Below are positions 26,413-34,921 of a DNA stretch of 46,682 nucleotides, one piece after another. The notes under the pieces were generated by a model. That model worked only from the letters and a program-made list of their open reading frames with translations, was not told the origin of the DNA and made no database searches. The DNA lies in contig JAHZIB010000010.1 in assembly GCA_019419955.1 (NCBI GenBank), positions 1 through 46,682 of the forward strand, in the 5' to 3' direction. This DNA is from Clostridiales bacterium. Lineage in GTDB: Bacteria > Bacillota > Clostridia > TANB77 > CAG-508. Positions within the stretch are counted from its first letter, which is position 1. Each line of letters begins with the position of its first letter. The position numbers and the translations under genes are program-made.

Positions 26413-26904
26413 TTAATATTTAACTCCTATTAATTCATATTCATAGTTCTCATAATTTGGCATATATTGTTTTATAAATTCATAAAATTTTTTACCTGTT
26501 TTATTTAGCTTTAATTTGCAAAATTCATATAGAACAACATATTCAATTATTTCTTTTCTGTATTTAACTATATCAGGGTTTATTATTAATTTATTTGCTA
26601 TACATTTCCCTAATCTTTTATCTAATCTCATTATTTTATAATCGTCTGGTGCAAATTTAAGAGTTGTTCTAACTTTTTCCATAATTAATTCTAATTCTTT
26701 ATTTGCTATTGCATCATACATTTTTTGAAGTAATATTTCTATTATTAAGTCATCATTTATCTTCTTGTATTTAATCGGAAGGTTTATTAATATTTCTTTT
26801 TCTTTTAACTCTAAATTCGGAGTTTTTACTCTTCTATAACCAATTTTTAATTCATAGCTAACTCCAAAAATTTTTGTAGACCTAAATATACTATCTTTTA
26901 CCAT
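26413..26904 (-). CDS. YgjP-like (DUF45) protein lacking the HExxH motif
   Basis: 163 aa. The overall layout follows the YgjP/SprT-like metallopeptidase family: an N-terminal beta sheet, RLGKC where the family has RWGSC, then the helix that normally reads VVHELAH, and PNYENYEYEL where PDY..R is usual. Here that helix reads VVLYEFCK, so both zinc histidines are gone, and the NHS..F follow-up is NKTGKKF. It therefore appears catalytically dead. The start at MVKDS follows AGGAGGTAATTATT; a perfect promoter (26945-26973) overlaps the longer frame, excluding it. Confidence 0.75.
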   Translation of the reverse strand: MVKDSIFRSTKIFGVSYELKIGYRRVKTPNLELKEKEILINLPIKYKKINDDLIIEILLQKMYDAIANKELELIMEKVRTTLKFAPDDYKIMRLDKRLGKCIANKLIINPDIVKYRKEIIEYVVLYEFCKLKLNKTGKKFYEFIKQYMPNYENYEYELIGVKY

Positions 26905-26944
26905 AATAATTACCTCCTGCTTTTCTTGAACTTTTGTTTGTATT

Positions 26945-26973
26945 ATTGTATACTCTATTTTTGGTTTTGTCAA
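26945..26973 (-). promoter_or_regulatory. Sigma-A promoter of the YgjP-like gene
   Basis: TTGACA (26968-26973), a 17-bp spacer and TACAAT (26945-26950). It starts transcription about 35 bases before the chosen ATG. Confidence 0.7.
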
Positions 26974-27013
26974 TAGTTTTTTCAAAAATTTGTTCGCTTT
27001 TTTTAGGTTGTAT

Positions 27014-27040
27014 AAAAGCGCTTTATTTCAAGCGCTTTTT
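27014..27040 (-). terminator. Terminator of nrdG
   Basis: AAAGCGCTT pairs with AAGCGCTTT around a 6-base loop, with T-rich flanks on both strands. It sits just past the nrdG stop codon. Confidence 0.85.
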
Positions 27041-27044
27041 AAGT

Positions 27045-27548
27045 CTATAATGATACTTGTACTATCTTATGTTCAGCCATACATTTGTGGACATCTAATA
27101 TTCTTTGATTCTCTGAGCCCTTAAATTTTAATGTTGGATTTTTCTTTTCTTCTACAAATCTTCCATCCACTAGAACATCTATATTATGTAGTGTTTCGTT
27201 TGTTACTTCATCATTTCTTTCTTCTAGTTGCTCTAATGTATAACCTGTATAGCACCAAACGTTAAAATTTGGTCTTACTTTTTTTACTTCTTTTATAAAG
27301 TCTAATACTTCTGGTATGTTTTCCTTGCATAATGGTTCTCCACCACTAATTGTTATACCTTTTAGTATAGAATTTTTACAAATTCTATCAATTATTTCTT
27401 GTTTATTAAATCTTTCTCCATAATTATAATCTTGTGCAATTTGGTTGTGACATCCTGGGCAATGATGTGGGCATCCGCTTACAAATAATACTGCTCTCCA
27501 CCCTAATCCATTAGATATACTTTCATCATAAAAACCTGCCATGTTCAT
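27045..27548 (-). CDS. nrdG: Anaerobic ribonucleotide reductase activating protein
   Basis: 167 aa. A radical-SAM enzyme that installs the glycyl radical on NrdD. The cluster motif is CPHHCPGC (Cys26, Cys30, Cys33), followed by TISGGEPL (SAM binding). The length is typical. GGGGGAAAAGC precedes the ATG. It is downstream of nrdD by 46 bp, in the usual nrdDG order, and ends at a strong terminator. Confidence 0.95.
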   Translation of the reverse strand: MNMAGFYDESISNGLGWRAVLFVSGCPHHCPGCHNQIAQDYNYGERFNKQEIIDRICKNSILKGITISGGEPLCKENIPEVLDFIKEVKKVRPNFNVWCYTGYTLEQLEERNDEVTNETLHNIDVLVDGRFVEEKKNPTLKFKGSENQRILDVHKCMAEHKIVQVSL

Positions 27549-27584
27549 TAGCTTTTCCCCCTTATTTATTTTTATCTAGGTAAT

Positions 27585-27602
27585 AGAAGTGTCCCTAATT
27601 CG
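27585..27602. repeat. REP-like motif spanning the nrdD stop codon
   Basis: On the coding strand CGAATTAGGGACACTTCT. Its TAG is the stop codon of nrdD. The same motif supplies the stop codon of the 41780 gene and forms both arms of the 2558-2621 inverted repeat. Confidence 0.6.
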
Positions 27603-29886
27603 AATGTTGAGAATGAGTAACTCTATCTTTTAATTCTGCATATTTTGCACTATTCCAACGAGCTGTTGTTCCTACTAAGTATCCAGTAATTCTTTGTATT
27701 GTGTCTATTTCATCACTTCCACACACTGGGCAAACTTTTAGGTTTGCATCTGCATTTTCAAATCCACAGTGCATGCATCTTGACCTTGTATGATTTACAC
27801 TTCCATATCCCATATCATATTTATCCATTAAATCTACTACTGCTTCTATTGAGTCTGGGTTGTGTGTTGCATCTCCATCTAGTTCTATATAGAAGATATG
27901 TCCTCCTCCTGTTAGTTTGTGATATGGAGCTTCTATTTTTGCCTTTTGTTCTGCAGTACATTTATACCATACAGGAACATGATTACTATTTGTATAATAT
28001 TCTCTATCTGTAACTCCCAATATTGTTCCAAATTCTTTTCTATCTATTTTTGTAAATCTTCCTGATAATCCTTCCGCTGGAGTTGCTAATATTGAATAAT
28101 TTAAGTCATATCTCTCTGCATAACCGTCTTTTAATTCTTTTAATTCTTCTATAATTTCTAGTCCTAGTTTTTGTGCCTCTTCTGATTCTCCATGATGTTT
28201 TCCTGTTAATACTGTCAAGCACTCAGCTAGTCCGATAAATCCTATTCCTAATGTTCCATGTTTTAACACTGGTTCTACTACATCATTTGGCTTTAAGTTT
28301 TCACTTCCATCCCATAGTCCTGACATCAAAAGTGGAAATTGTTTTGCTACTGCTGTACATTGGAATCTATATCTATCATACAATTGTCTTGCGACAACTC
28401 CTGCATATTTGTCTAGTTTTTGCATAAATATTTTCTTTACTGCTTTTTTATAGGCTGGTGTCATGTATCCCTCAGAACCCTTACCTAAATCAAATTTTAC
28501 ACCTGTTTGCTCTTGTGCCTCCAAGGCAGATTCAATTGCGAGTCTTGGTAAGTTTATTGTTGAAAATGATAGATTTCCTCTACCTATTGATGTTTTCTCT
28601 CCATGTCTATCCTCAAATACTCTTGTCCTACAACCCATTGTTGCACATTCATACTTATACCTCTCTGGGTCATCCGCTTTCCATTTATCATGTCTATTAA
28701 ATGACGCATCTAAGTTTATAAAATTTGGGAAAAATCTTTTAGCTGTAACTTTGCAAGCTAATTTATATAAGTCATAGTTTCTATCTTCTGGAAGATAGTT
28801 TACTCCTCTTTTCTTTTTCCAAATTTGGATCGGGAATATTGGTGTCTCATTATTTCCAACTCCTCTTTCCGTTGATAATAACATTTCTCTTATGATACAT
28901 CTTCCTTCTGGAGATGTGTCTGTTCCATAGTTTACTGAACTGAATACTACCTGATTTCCACCTCTTGAGTGTATTGTGTTCATATTGTGTATAAATGCTT
29001 CCATTGCTTGGTGCACTCTGCTTACAGTATTATTTATTGCCTCTTGTAAATATCTCTCATTATCTTTTAATCCTTTAAGAGGTTTTTTAATATAGTCATC
29101 AATCTCTATATCAAGGAGATGTGATAAATCTTTTTCAACAAATTCTGCAATTTTGTTTATTTCTTCTTTAAATGTCATTCTAACATATGGAGCTAGATAG
29201 TAGTCGAATGCTGGTATTGCTTGTCCTCCATGCATTTCATTTTGTACTGTTTCCATAGATATACATCCCAAAATACTTGCTGTTTCTATTCTCTTTGCTG
29301 GTCTTGATGCTCCATGTCCTGCTTTGAATCCCTCTTGTAATATTTTGTCTAATGGATGTTGCAGACATGTTAATGATTTTGTTGGATAATAATCTTTGTC
29401 ATGTACATGTATATATCCACCTTTTACAGCTTGTCTTGCCTCTTCTGATAATAAGAAATCATCAACAAATGGTTTTGTTGTTTCTGATGCAAACTTCATC
29501 ATCATTCCCGCTGGAGTATCTGCATTCATATTTGCATTTTCTCTAGTTATGTCATTTGCTTTTGCACCAATTATATCTAGGAAAACTTCTTTTGTCTTTG
29601 ACTTTCTTGCTACGTCTCTGTTATATCTATATGTAATGTAACTTTGTGCTACTTCTTTTCTTGAAGATGCCATTAGTTTTTTCTCTACTGCATCTTGAAT
29701 ATCATATACAGATGCTTGGTTTTTATCTTCAAATTGTTTTTCTACACTTGATGCTATTTTATTAGCTAAATCTATATCTACACCTCCTGGTGTTTGTGAC
29801 ATAGCTAATGTTACAGCTTTTACAATTCTTTCTGGATTAAATTCTACTACACGTCCATCTCTTTTTATTACTTGCATATTTTTCAC
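27595..29886 (-). CDS. nrdD: Anaerobic (class III) ribonucleoside-triphosphate reductase
   Basis: 763 aa. It makes dNTPs without oxygen. An N-terminal ATP-cone (about residues 1-95: VIKRDGRVVEFNPERIVKAV) gives allosteric control. The barrel carries TMGCRT with the thiyl cysteine (about Cys419) and INLPRLAIE. A Cys4 zinc site (CMHCGFEN then CPVCGSD) and the glycyl-radical loop RITGYL (Gly735) close the protein. All key residues are present. Its promoter has a Crp-type operator centred at about -41 (29947-29962). Its last codons run into a REP-like motif that provides the stop. Confidence 0.97.
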   Translation of the reverse strand: MKNMQVIKRDGRVVEFNPERIVKAVTLAMSQTPGGVDIDLANKIASSVEKQFEDKNQASVYDIQDAVEKKLMASSRKEVAQSYITYRYNRDVARKSKTKEVFLDIIGAKANDITRENANMNADTPAGMMMKFASETTKPFVDDFLLSEEARQAVKGGYIHVHDKDYYPTKSLTCLQHPLDKILQEGFKAGHGASRPAKRIETASILGCISMETVQNEMHGGQAIPAFDYYLAPYVRMTFKEEINKIAEFVEKDLSHLLDIEIDDYIKKPLKGLKDNERYLQEAINNTVSRVHQAMEAFIHNMNTIHSRGGNQVVFSSVNYGTDTSPEGRCIIREMLLSTERGVGNNETPIFPIQIWKKKRGVNYLPEDRNYDLYKLACKVTAKRFFPNFINLDASFNRHDKWKADDPERYKYECATMGCRTRVFEDRHGEKTSIGRGNLSFSTINLPRLAIESALEAQEQTGVKFDLGKGSEGYMTPAYKKAVKKIFMQKLDKYAGVVARQLYDRYRFQCTAVAKQFPLLMSGLWDGSENLKPNDVVEPVLKHGTLGIGFIGLAECLTVLTGKHHGESEEAQKLGLEIIEELKELKDGYAERYDLNYSILATPAEGLSGRFTKIDRKEFGTILGVTDREYYTNSNHVPVWYKCTAEQKAKIEAPYHKLTGGGHIFYIELDGDATHNPDSIEAVVDLMDKYDMGYGSVNHTRSRCMHCGFENADANLKVCPVCGSDEIDTIQRITGYLVGTTARWNSAKYAELKDRVTHSQHSN

Positions 29887-29920
29887 ATTCCTTTCTTTTT
29901 TGCTTTCTTAGTATGGTAAT

Positions 29921-29962
29921 ATTATATCTCAATTTTTTCTTTTTTCTGTTGCAAAAGTCACA
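29921..29962 (-). promoter_or_regulatory. nrdD promoter with Crp/Fnr-type operator
   Basis: TATAAT lies at 29921-29926 on the minus strand with no good -35. In its place is TGTTGCAAAAGTCACA (29947-29962), which fits TGTGA-N6-TCACA at 8 of 10 positions. The centre is about 40.5 bp from the predicted start, the class II activator position. The spacing to the -10 is identical at the paralogue's promoter. Confidence 0.65.
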
Positions 29963-30036
29963 GATTATGTTTTTTGAATTTTATACTTTTGTTTTACATT
30001 AGAGCCAACTTGTATATTTTTTTTAATTTTTTTATA

Positions 30037-30052
30037 TTACATTTTTGTTACA
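30037..30052 (+). promoter_or_regulatory. TTACA-N6-TTACA pair in duplicated intergenic sequence
   Basis: TTACA at 30037 and 30048, an 11-bp period. The surrounding ~130 bp resemble 32215-32345, which lies between the NrdD paralogue and the Crp/Fnr gene. This copy has no plus-strand gene to serve and looks like a duplication relic. Confidence 0.35.
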
Positions 30053-30104
30053 AAGTTTTTTGTTATTTCACTAGGTTTTTGGCTTGTTGCATTTTCCAAA
30101 GATT

Positions 30105-30986
30105 TTATGTAATTTGTTTATTGACGATAATCTTTACATATTGGTTATTGCTATATATAAACTTGATAACATCATCTATCTCAGTCACATCATCTACACT
30201 TTCTAATCTAACACATGATATAGCTCCTCCAGACGATAATTTCTCAAACTCGCTTTCAAGAAAAAGTTTCTCATATATGTCTATCTTTTCGTTTTCTGGC
30301 ACAATGTATGAACCAGTATATGCTTTTTTGTCTGTTATTCCTTTAATTGTTCCATACTTTTCCTTATCGATTTTCACGAACTTCTCTAGAACTTTCTCTG
30401 AATTCACTCCACAAAGTACAAAAGTAATATTAGTTTTTTCCTTCCAGTCATTCAATACTTCATTGATATATTTCATTACTTTAATGGCAAATTTATGTCC
30501 TTCAACCTTAAAATGTGATGTCCCTCTAATTAATTTTGCCATTTCATATATTCCTACATATCCCAAACTAATTGTTGAATATCCATTATATAATAAATTA
30601 TTTATAGTTTCCTCTTCTCCTATCCTAGAAATTGAACCATATATCCAATGTAAAGGGCTAACTTTCGCCTGAACACCAACCAATGAATAATGCCTACACA
30701 TCAATGCTTCAAAGCATAGATCTAGCCTCTCATCTAATAATTCCCAGAATGTAGCTTCATTTCCGTCAGCTAAAATTGCAATCTGAGGTAAATTTATGCT
30801 TACTATCCCCTGATTAAATCTTCCCTCAAACTTATACTTTTTTTCTTTATCTTTGTACAATGCCAAAAACATATTCTCTCCAATAGGACTAAATAAATTA
30901 CCTTTAAAGTTATCTCTCATTTTTAAATCTGAAATATATCTTATGTCTTTTCCATTTTTTGTACACTGCACTGCCACTTCAGTCAA
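30105..30986 (-). pseudogene. NrdD paralogue, C-terminal fragment
   Basis: 293 codons continuing the 32058-30991 frame after a frameshift: the frame reads DGEYDYLTEVAVQC across the junction, where the upstream frame stops. It aligns with the NrdD barrel (SPIGENMF against SPMGCRSF in related enzymes, then GIVSINLP). The catalytic Cys is therefore replaced by Glu (residue 37 here). The protein ends at IIVNKQIT, before any zinc site or glycyl-radical loop. Even without the frameshift it could not be a reductase. It is either decaying or a non-catalytic remnant. Confidence 0.8.
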
Positions 30987-30990
30987 ATAA

Positions 30991-32058
30991 TCATACTCTC
31001 CGTCCTTGTAATGAATTAAATTGGTTTATTACATACACTATCTTTGGAATATCTTTAATATCTATTTTTTCTGAGCATCCTTCATATTTTTGTTTTAAAA
31101 CTTCCTCTATTATCTGTGAATTTTCTTTTATGTACTCATCATCTTTTTCTATATGTAAAAATAGTGTTATATCTGGCTCTTTACCGTTTATTTCATTTAA
31201 TGCATTTATCTGATATTGCAGTATTTGTACACCACATTTCAATTCTTCTTTTACTCTATTTTCAACTAATTTTATTAATTTTTTTTCTGTATTTACATCT
31301 AGTTCTTCATTCTCACTTCTACCGACCTCATATTCTTCCTCTATCTGCTTTTTCACCTTATTATATGTAGCTCTTAAGTATTTGCCAAAATGTATCATAT
31401 CTATTGTCTGTCCTCCATACTGGTCATTTGAATTAATTGCTAAAACTTGAGTTGTTATCATTATAGCGGTTAGAAAACCACTAGGAGGCTCTATCTTCTT
31501 ACCATTAATAACTGTACCATGTTCAAGTATATCTGAGATGTTTATAATGCTACTATTTATCATTGGATGGACAAAGTAATCTGCATCGTGAAAGTGCAAT
31601 ATTCCATCTTCTTCTGCCTTTGCAATTTTTTCCGGAAGTAAAAGTCTTTTTGTTAAGTCTCTGGATACTTCTCCTGCAATATAGTTTCTTTGAGCAGATA
31701 TGGGCATTAAATTGCCTATATTATTATTCTCACTGCTTTCGTTCCTTATTATACCTAGAATTGTCTCATCAGTAGTATTTTGTTTTCTTACCAAAGCTCT
31801 TGTATATCTATATACAATATATTTTTTTGCTAATTCATACTTTTTCAATTCCATTAGTTTTTCTTCAATAATATCCTGTATGTCCTCGACTAGCATTCTT
31901 TTCTTATTAAGTTCCTCTATATACGTTACAATACCTTTAATATTTTCCTTTGTAGCTTTATTAGACTGATTTACTTCCTTATTCGCTTTTTCTATTGCTG
32001 TAATTATTTTGTTTCTATCATAGTCAACCGCCCTACCATCTCTTTTAATAACTTTCAT
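30991..32058 (-). pseudogene. NrdD paralogue, N-terminal fragment
   Basis: 355 codons. An intact ATP-cone (VIKRDGRAVDYDRNKIITAI) is followed by the first half of a class III reductase (AEEDGILHFHDADYFVHPMI, NDQYGGQTIDMIHFGKYLRA). The frame breaks near 31004-31010, where FNSLQ should continue into DGEYDYL. It could be a sequencing error, but the missing catalytic residues downstream argue for real decay. The start at MKVIKR follows AATGGAGGT, an RBS block resembling the structured-leader genes. The promoter duplicates that of nrdD, operator included. Confidence 0.8.
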
Positions 32059-32200
32059 ACTAACCTCCATTCAGTCGCTTTTAATTTTATTTTACATAAC
32101 AACATAGGAAATAATTACAATAAAATGATATACTTAATGTTTCTATAAAAGTTTATCATCTTTTACAAATAACTTATAATCTTTATAAATTCTTTCCTAC

Positions 32201-32242
32201 ATTATACATTTTTCTGTATTTTTTTCTGTTGCATAAGTCACA
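32201..32242 (-). promoter_or_regulatory. Promoter of the NrdD paralogue with Crp/Fnr-type operator
   Basis: TGTATAAT (-10 at 32201-32206) and TGTTGCATAAGTCACA (32227-32242), again 26 bp apart start to start, as at nrdD. Its centre is about -41. Confidence 0.65.
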
Positions 32243-32314
32243 AATTATGGAGGCTTGAAAATGTTGTACAGATTATGTTAGAGACTGTAGTACGTTTAAT
32301 AAGCTTCATAAATA

Positions 32315-32330
32315 TTACATTTTCATTACA
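32315..32330 (+). promoter_or_regulatory. TTACA-N6-TTACA pair upstream of the Crp/Fnr gene
   Basis: TTACA at 32315 and 32326 (11-bp period), 20 bp upstream of the -35. It has the same orientation relative to the gene as the larger boxes at the pilin and prgI operons, but only two half-sites. Confidence 0.4.
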
Positions 32331-32349
32331 GTTTTTTTGTGCTAATTTA

Positions 32350-32378
32350 TTGATTTTAAAGCTTGTTTCCTTTATAAT
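32350..32378 (+). promoter_or_regulatory. Promoter of the Crp/Fnr-family gene
   Basis: TTGATT (32350-32355), a 17-bp spacer and TATAAT (32373-32378). Confidence 0.65.
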
Positions 32379-32406
32379 ATTTTATGTAGATATGAGGTGA
32401 CAATTC

Positions 32407-33039
32407 ATGCGTATTAATTTTAATGTTGAAGAATTTATTTCTAGTTTTTCTTGCAACTGTAATAAAGTTCAAAAAAAGACCTTTTCTAAAGGTGAAATTA
32501 TTACTTCATATATCCAAAAACGAAATCAGTTATGTATTCTATTAAGTGGAAATGCAGATTTAGTAAGATATGATTTGAATGGAAATAGAACAATAGTAGA
32601 ACATTTCTCAAAAAATGCTTTGTTTGGCGAAGTATTTTATAAGGTTACAACTAATAATGAGCTATTGGTTGAAGCAAAGTCTAGGTCTACAGTTTTATTT
32701 TATATTTATGATGAAATAAAAAGCAGATGTAACAACACATGTAAATTTCATGAAACTTTAGCAGAAAATTTGCCTGAGCTTGTTTTAGATAAAATTACCG
32801 ACTTAAATACAAGAATAGAACTTTTAACCCAAAGAACTACAAGAGATAAATTACTTATGTATTTTTCATTAATTTCTACAAGGAAACTTTCTAAATCCTT
32901 TGAGTTACCTTTATCTTTAACAGATTTAGCTGATTATTTAAACGTTGATAGAAGCGCAATGATGCGAGAGCTTAAGCTATTAAAAGAAGATGGGTTGGTT
33001 GATAAGATTGGAAATAGAATTATTTTGTTGTATGAATAA
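32407..33039 (+). CDS. Crp/Fnr-family transcription regulator
   Basis: 210 aa. An N-terminal cyclic-nucleotide-fold domain (about residues 15-115), a long dimer helix (about 118-142) and a C-terminal winged helix (about 143-210) with LTDLADYLNVDRSAMMRELK as the recognition region. The N-terminus has Cys16 and Cys18 and the domain end Cys108 and Cys112, which could hold an Fe-S cluster or sense redox as in FNR; that is inference. GAGGTGA precedes the ATG. It is divergent from the NrdD paralogue, and Crp-type operators lie before both nrdD genes, so it probably activates anaerobic dNTP synthesis. Confidence 0.88.
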   Translation: MRINFNVEEFISSFSCNCNKVQKKTFSKGEIITSYIQKRNQLCILLSGNADLVRYDLNGNRTIVEHFSKNALFGEVFYKVTTNNELLVEAKSRSTVLFYIYDEIKSRCNNTCKFHETLAENLPELVLDKITDLNTRIELLTQRTTRDKLLMYFSLISTRKLSKSFELPLSLTDLADYLNVDRSAMMRELKLLKEDGLVDKIGNRIILLYE

Positions 33040-33056
33040 AACTGATTCTAAATTTT

Positions 33057-33092
33057 TTTAGATTATCTTATTATTCTTTGATATAATATATT
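33057..33092 (+). repeat. Strongly decayed CRISPR repeat
   Basis: It lies exactly one 30-nt spacer (33093-33122) before the first clear repeat. The last 22 bases match the array-2 type repeat at 19 positions (TTATTCTTTGATATAATATA); overall about 26 of 36. Confidence 0.55.
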
Positions 33093-33122
33093 CAGGTTTT
33101 CGATTTGTATGAGATCCTGCTG

Positions 33123-33554
33123 GTTGTAATTCCCTATTGTATTTTGATATGATATAATAGAAAATACAGAAATAAAAGTTGAATGGAAGTTGTAGTTCCC
33201 TATTTTATTTTGATATGATATAATTGTTGCACATTAAATAAACTAAACAAAACTGTTGTAGTTCCCTATTTTATTTTGATATGATATAATGTTATTTTTG
33301 CGACATAGCATTGCTCAATAGTTGTAGTTCCCTATTTTATTTTGATATGATATAATTATGGAATTTTAAACCACGTAGCAATGGAAGTTGTAGTTCCCTA
33401 TTTTATTTTGATATGATATAATAATTTAAAATGTACATTCTATGTTAAAGATGTTGTAGTTCCCTATTTTATTTTGATATGATATAATGTAGTTAATGCT
33501 TTTTTGCAAGGTCAAAAAGTTGTAGTTCCCTATTTTATTTTGATATGATATAAT
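33123..33554 (+). CRISPR. CRISPR array 1 (7 repeats, 6 spacers)
   Basis: 36-nt repeats begin at 33123, 33189, 33255, 33321, 33387, 33453 and 33519. All six spacers are exactly 30 nt. The repeat begins GTTGTAGTTCCCTATTTTAT and ends TTTGATATGATATAAT. The first repeat differs at two positions, a sign of the oldest end. Each repeat ends in an extended -10 box (TGATATAAT), so crRNAs can start from within the array, as described for Neisseria and Campylobacter type II-C loci. The anti-repeat of the tracrRNA at 38.4 kb fixes the transcribed strand as plus. Confidence 0.98.
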
Positions 33555-33562
33555 GCTCCTTT

Positions 33563-33599
33563 AAAAAAGCTAGTGTTTCCAATGGATTCCTAGCTTTTT
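33563..33599 (+). terminator. Terminator/leader-end hairpin after array 1
   Basis: AAAAAGCTAG pairs with CTAGCTTTTT. It starts 9 bases after the last repeat. A closely similar hairpin follows array 2, so it is part of the array cassette and not chance. Confidence 0.8.
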
Positions 33600-33651
33600 A
33601 AATAATAAAAAAATATAAAATTACTCTCTTTTTACTTGTTTTTATTCATTT

Positions 33652-33972
33652 TTAGAAAAAAGACAATGTCTCATACTCCACAGGCTTTTCATATTTTGAC
33701 TTTTTTCCCAACAAAATATCTACATTTTCATACTGTTTTTCTGTTATTACAAGCACTCTAATTGAACCTTCATCTGGAACATTTGCTTTTAATCTTTGTT
33801 TATGCAGTTCAACCATATCATTTCCGTTACAAACTCTAGCATAAACTGAAAATTGAATCATATAGAAACCATCTTTAAGTAGAAAATTTCTAAATTGTGT
33901 GGCTAACTTTCTTTCTCGTTTGGTTTTTACTGGTAAATCAAAAAACACTAAAATTCTCATAAACTTATGCAT
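33652..33972 (-). CDS. cas2: CRISPR-associated endoribonuclease/integration protein Cas2
   Basis: 106 aa, ferredoxin-like fold. MRILVFFDLPV carries the conserved Asp after the first strand, and MIQFSVYARV the second core strand. With Cas1 it forms the integrase that inserts new spacers. It overlaps the cas1 stop by 8 bases. The start is taken at MHKFMRI, since related Cas2 proteins also carry a few residues before the MR; the second Met (33960) is the alternative. It is the last gene of the cas operon. Confidence 0.95.
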   Translation of the reverse strand: MHKFMRILVFFDLPVKTKRERKLATQFRNFLLKDGFYMIQFSVYARVCNGNDMVELHKQRLKANVPDEGSIRVLVITEKQYENVDILLGKKSKYEKPVEYETLSFF

Positions 33973-34867
33973 ACCTATACTCTTCTAATTTAATCAAATA
34001 TGGAAGTTTGATTAAATTTTCATTTTTATTCATACTTGTTGAAAAACTTTTTACCATATATTCGATTGCACCTTGTATATTAAATTTTTTACCATCTATT
34101 AAAACCAAACAATTTATTATTTTATATATTTCTTTTTTATTTTCTGGTGTTAATTCATTTTCAGTAAAATTTACCTTTGTTAAAACATATAAATCAACTA
34201 TCGGTCTAAAACATTCAATCAGGTCATCTGCTAGATTAAAATTATTTAATTGACTGTGATGAAATATTCCTATTGAAGGCTCAAATCCATACATAACCAA
34301 GGTTCTTGCTATCATTCCTCTAATTATTGCATAACCATAATTAAGTGCTGCATTTTGCACACATTCTAGATTTCTATTAAAATCAGGTCCAAATATTGAT
34401 TTAAAATACAATCCAGCTGCTTTTGCTTCGACATTATTCTTATCTCCAGATGTTATTCCAATAATCATTTCTTCCAGTTTTCTATATTCGGAAATATCCA
34501 TCTCTTGCAAGCACATTGCCTGATTTAATATTTTAACTCTAATTATGTCTTGCCATATTCTCTTCATTAGTGGCTTTGACATTTCTATTTGCATTTTTAT
34601 ATTTTTAAGTTGTCTTGAGTAATTGTTTGTTCCTATCAATACGCCAGTAGGAAGATGCTTTTCATCACATACATATACAATTATATCATGTTCAATAAAC
34701 TTTTTTAATGTATACGTTGTAATTACAGTTTGTAATGACTCTATGCAAACACTATTTAAATCTTCCAATGGTATTGTTATTTCTTCTTTAGTACTTTTAA
34801 CAACTAATTGTTCGTTTTTAATCTTTAGGTACACATCATTTTGTAAATACACATTTCTGAAAGCCAT
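33965..34867 (-). CDS. cas1: CRISPR-associated integrase Cas1 (type II)
   Basis: 300 aa. The metal-binding triad is Glu147 (NNVEAKA), His203 (GIFHHSQLN) and Glu218 (ADDLIECFRP), in the spacing usual for type II Cas1. It catalyses spacer integration with Cas2. It lies 49 bp after the cas9 stop; that gap holds a hairpin (34876-34921) whose arm covers the cas9 stop. No clear Shine-Dalgarno sequence precedes its ATG, so it may be expressed less than cas9. No csn2 or cas4 is present, which defines subtype II-C. Confidence 0.97.
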   Translation of the reverse strand: MAFRNVYLQNDVYLKIKNEQLVVKSTKEEITIPLEDLNSVCIESLQTVITTYTLKKFIEHDIIVYVCDEKHLPTGVLIGTNNYSRQLKNIKMQIEMSKPLMKRIWQDIIRVKILNQAMCLQEMDISEYRKLEEMIIGITSGDKNNVEAKAAGLYFKSIFGPDFNRNLECVQNAALNYGYAIIRGMIARTLVMYGFEPSIGIFHHSQLNNFNLADDLIECFRPIVDLYVLTKVNFTENELTPENKKEIYKIINCLVLIDGKKFNIQGAIEYMVKSFSTSMNKNENLIKLPYLIKLEEYRYA

Positions 34868-34875
34868 AGATTTCG

Positions 34876-34921
34876 CTTAAAACACTTATCTACTTTAAAG
34901 TTTCGACTATGGTGTTTTAAG
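34876..34921 (-). promoter_or_regulatory. Hairpin between cas9 and cas1
   Basis: CTTAAAACAC (34876-34885) and GTGTTTTAAG (34912-34921) pair perfectly (10 bp) around a 26-base loop that contains ACTTTAAAGT. One arm covers the cas9 stop codon. It may tune cas1-cas2 expression relative to cas9. Confidence 0.5.

Noticed and set aside
29974..30672. 232-codon plus-strand frame
   Set aside because: It is antisense to the NrdD paralogue, has no RBS, and reads as Ser/Phe/Ile-rich shadow sequence.
30986..31012. Programmed frameshift joining the two NrdD-paralogue halves
   Set aside because: No slippery heptamer is evident, and the joined protein would still lack both radical residues; decay is simpler.
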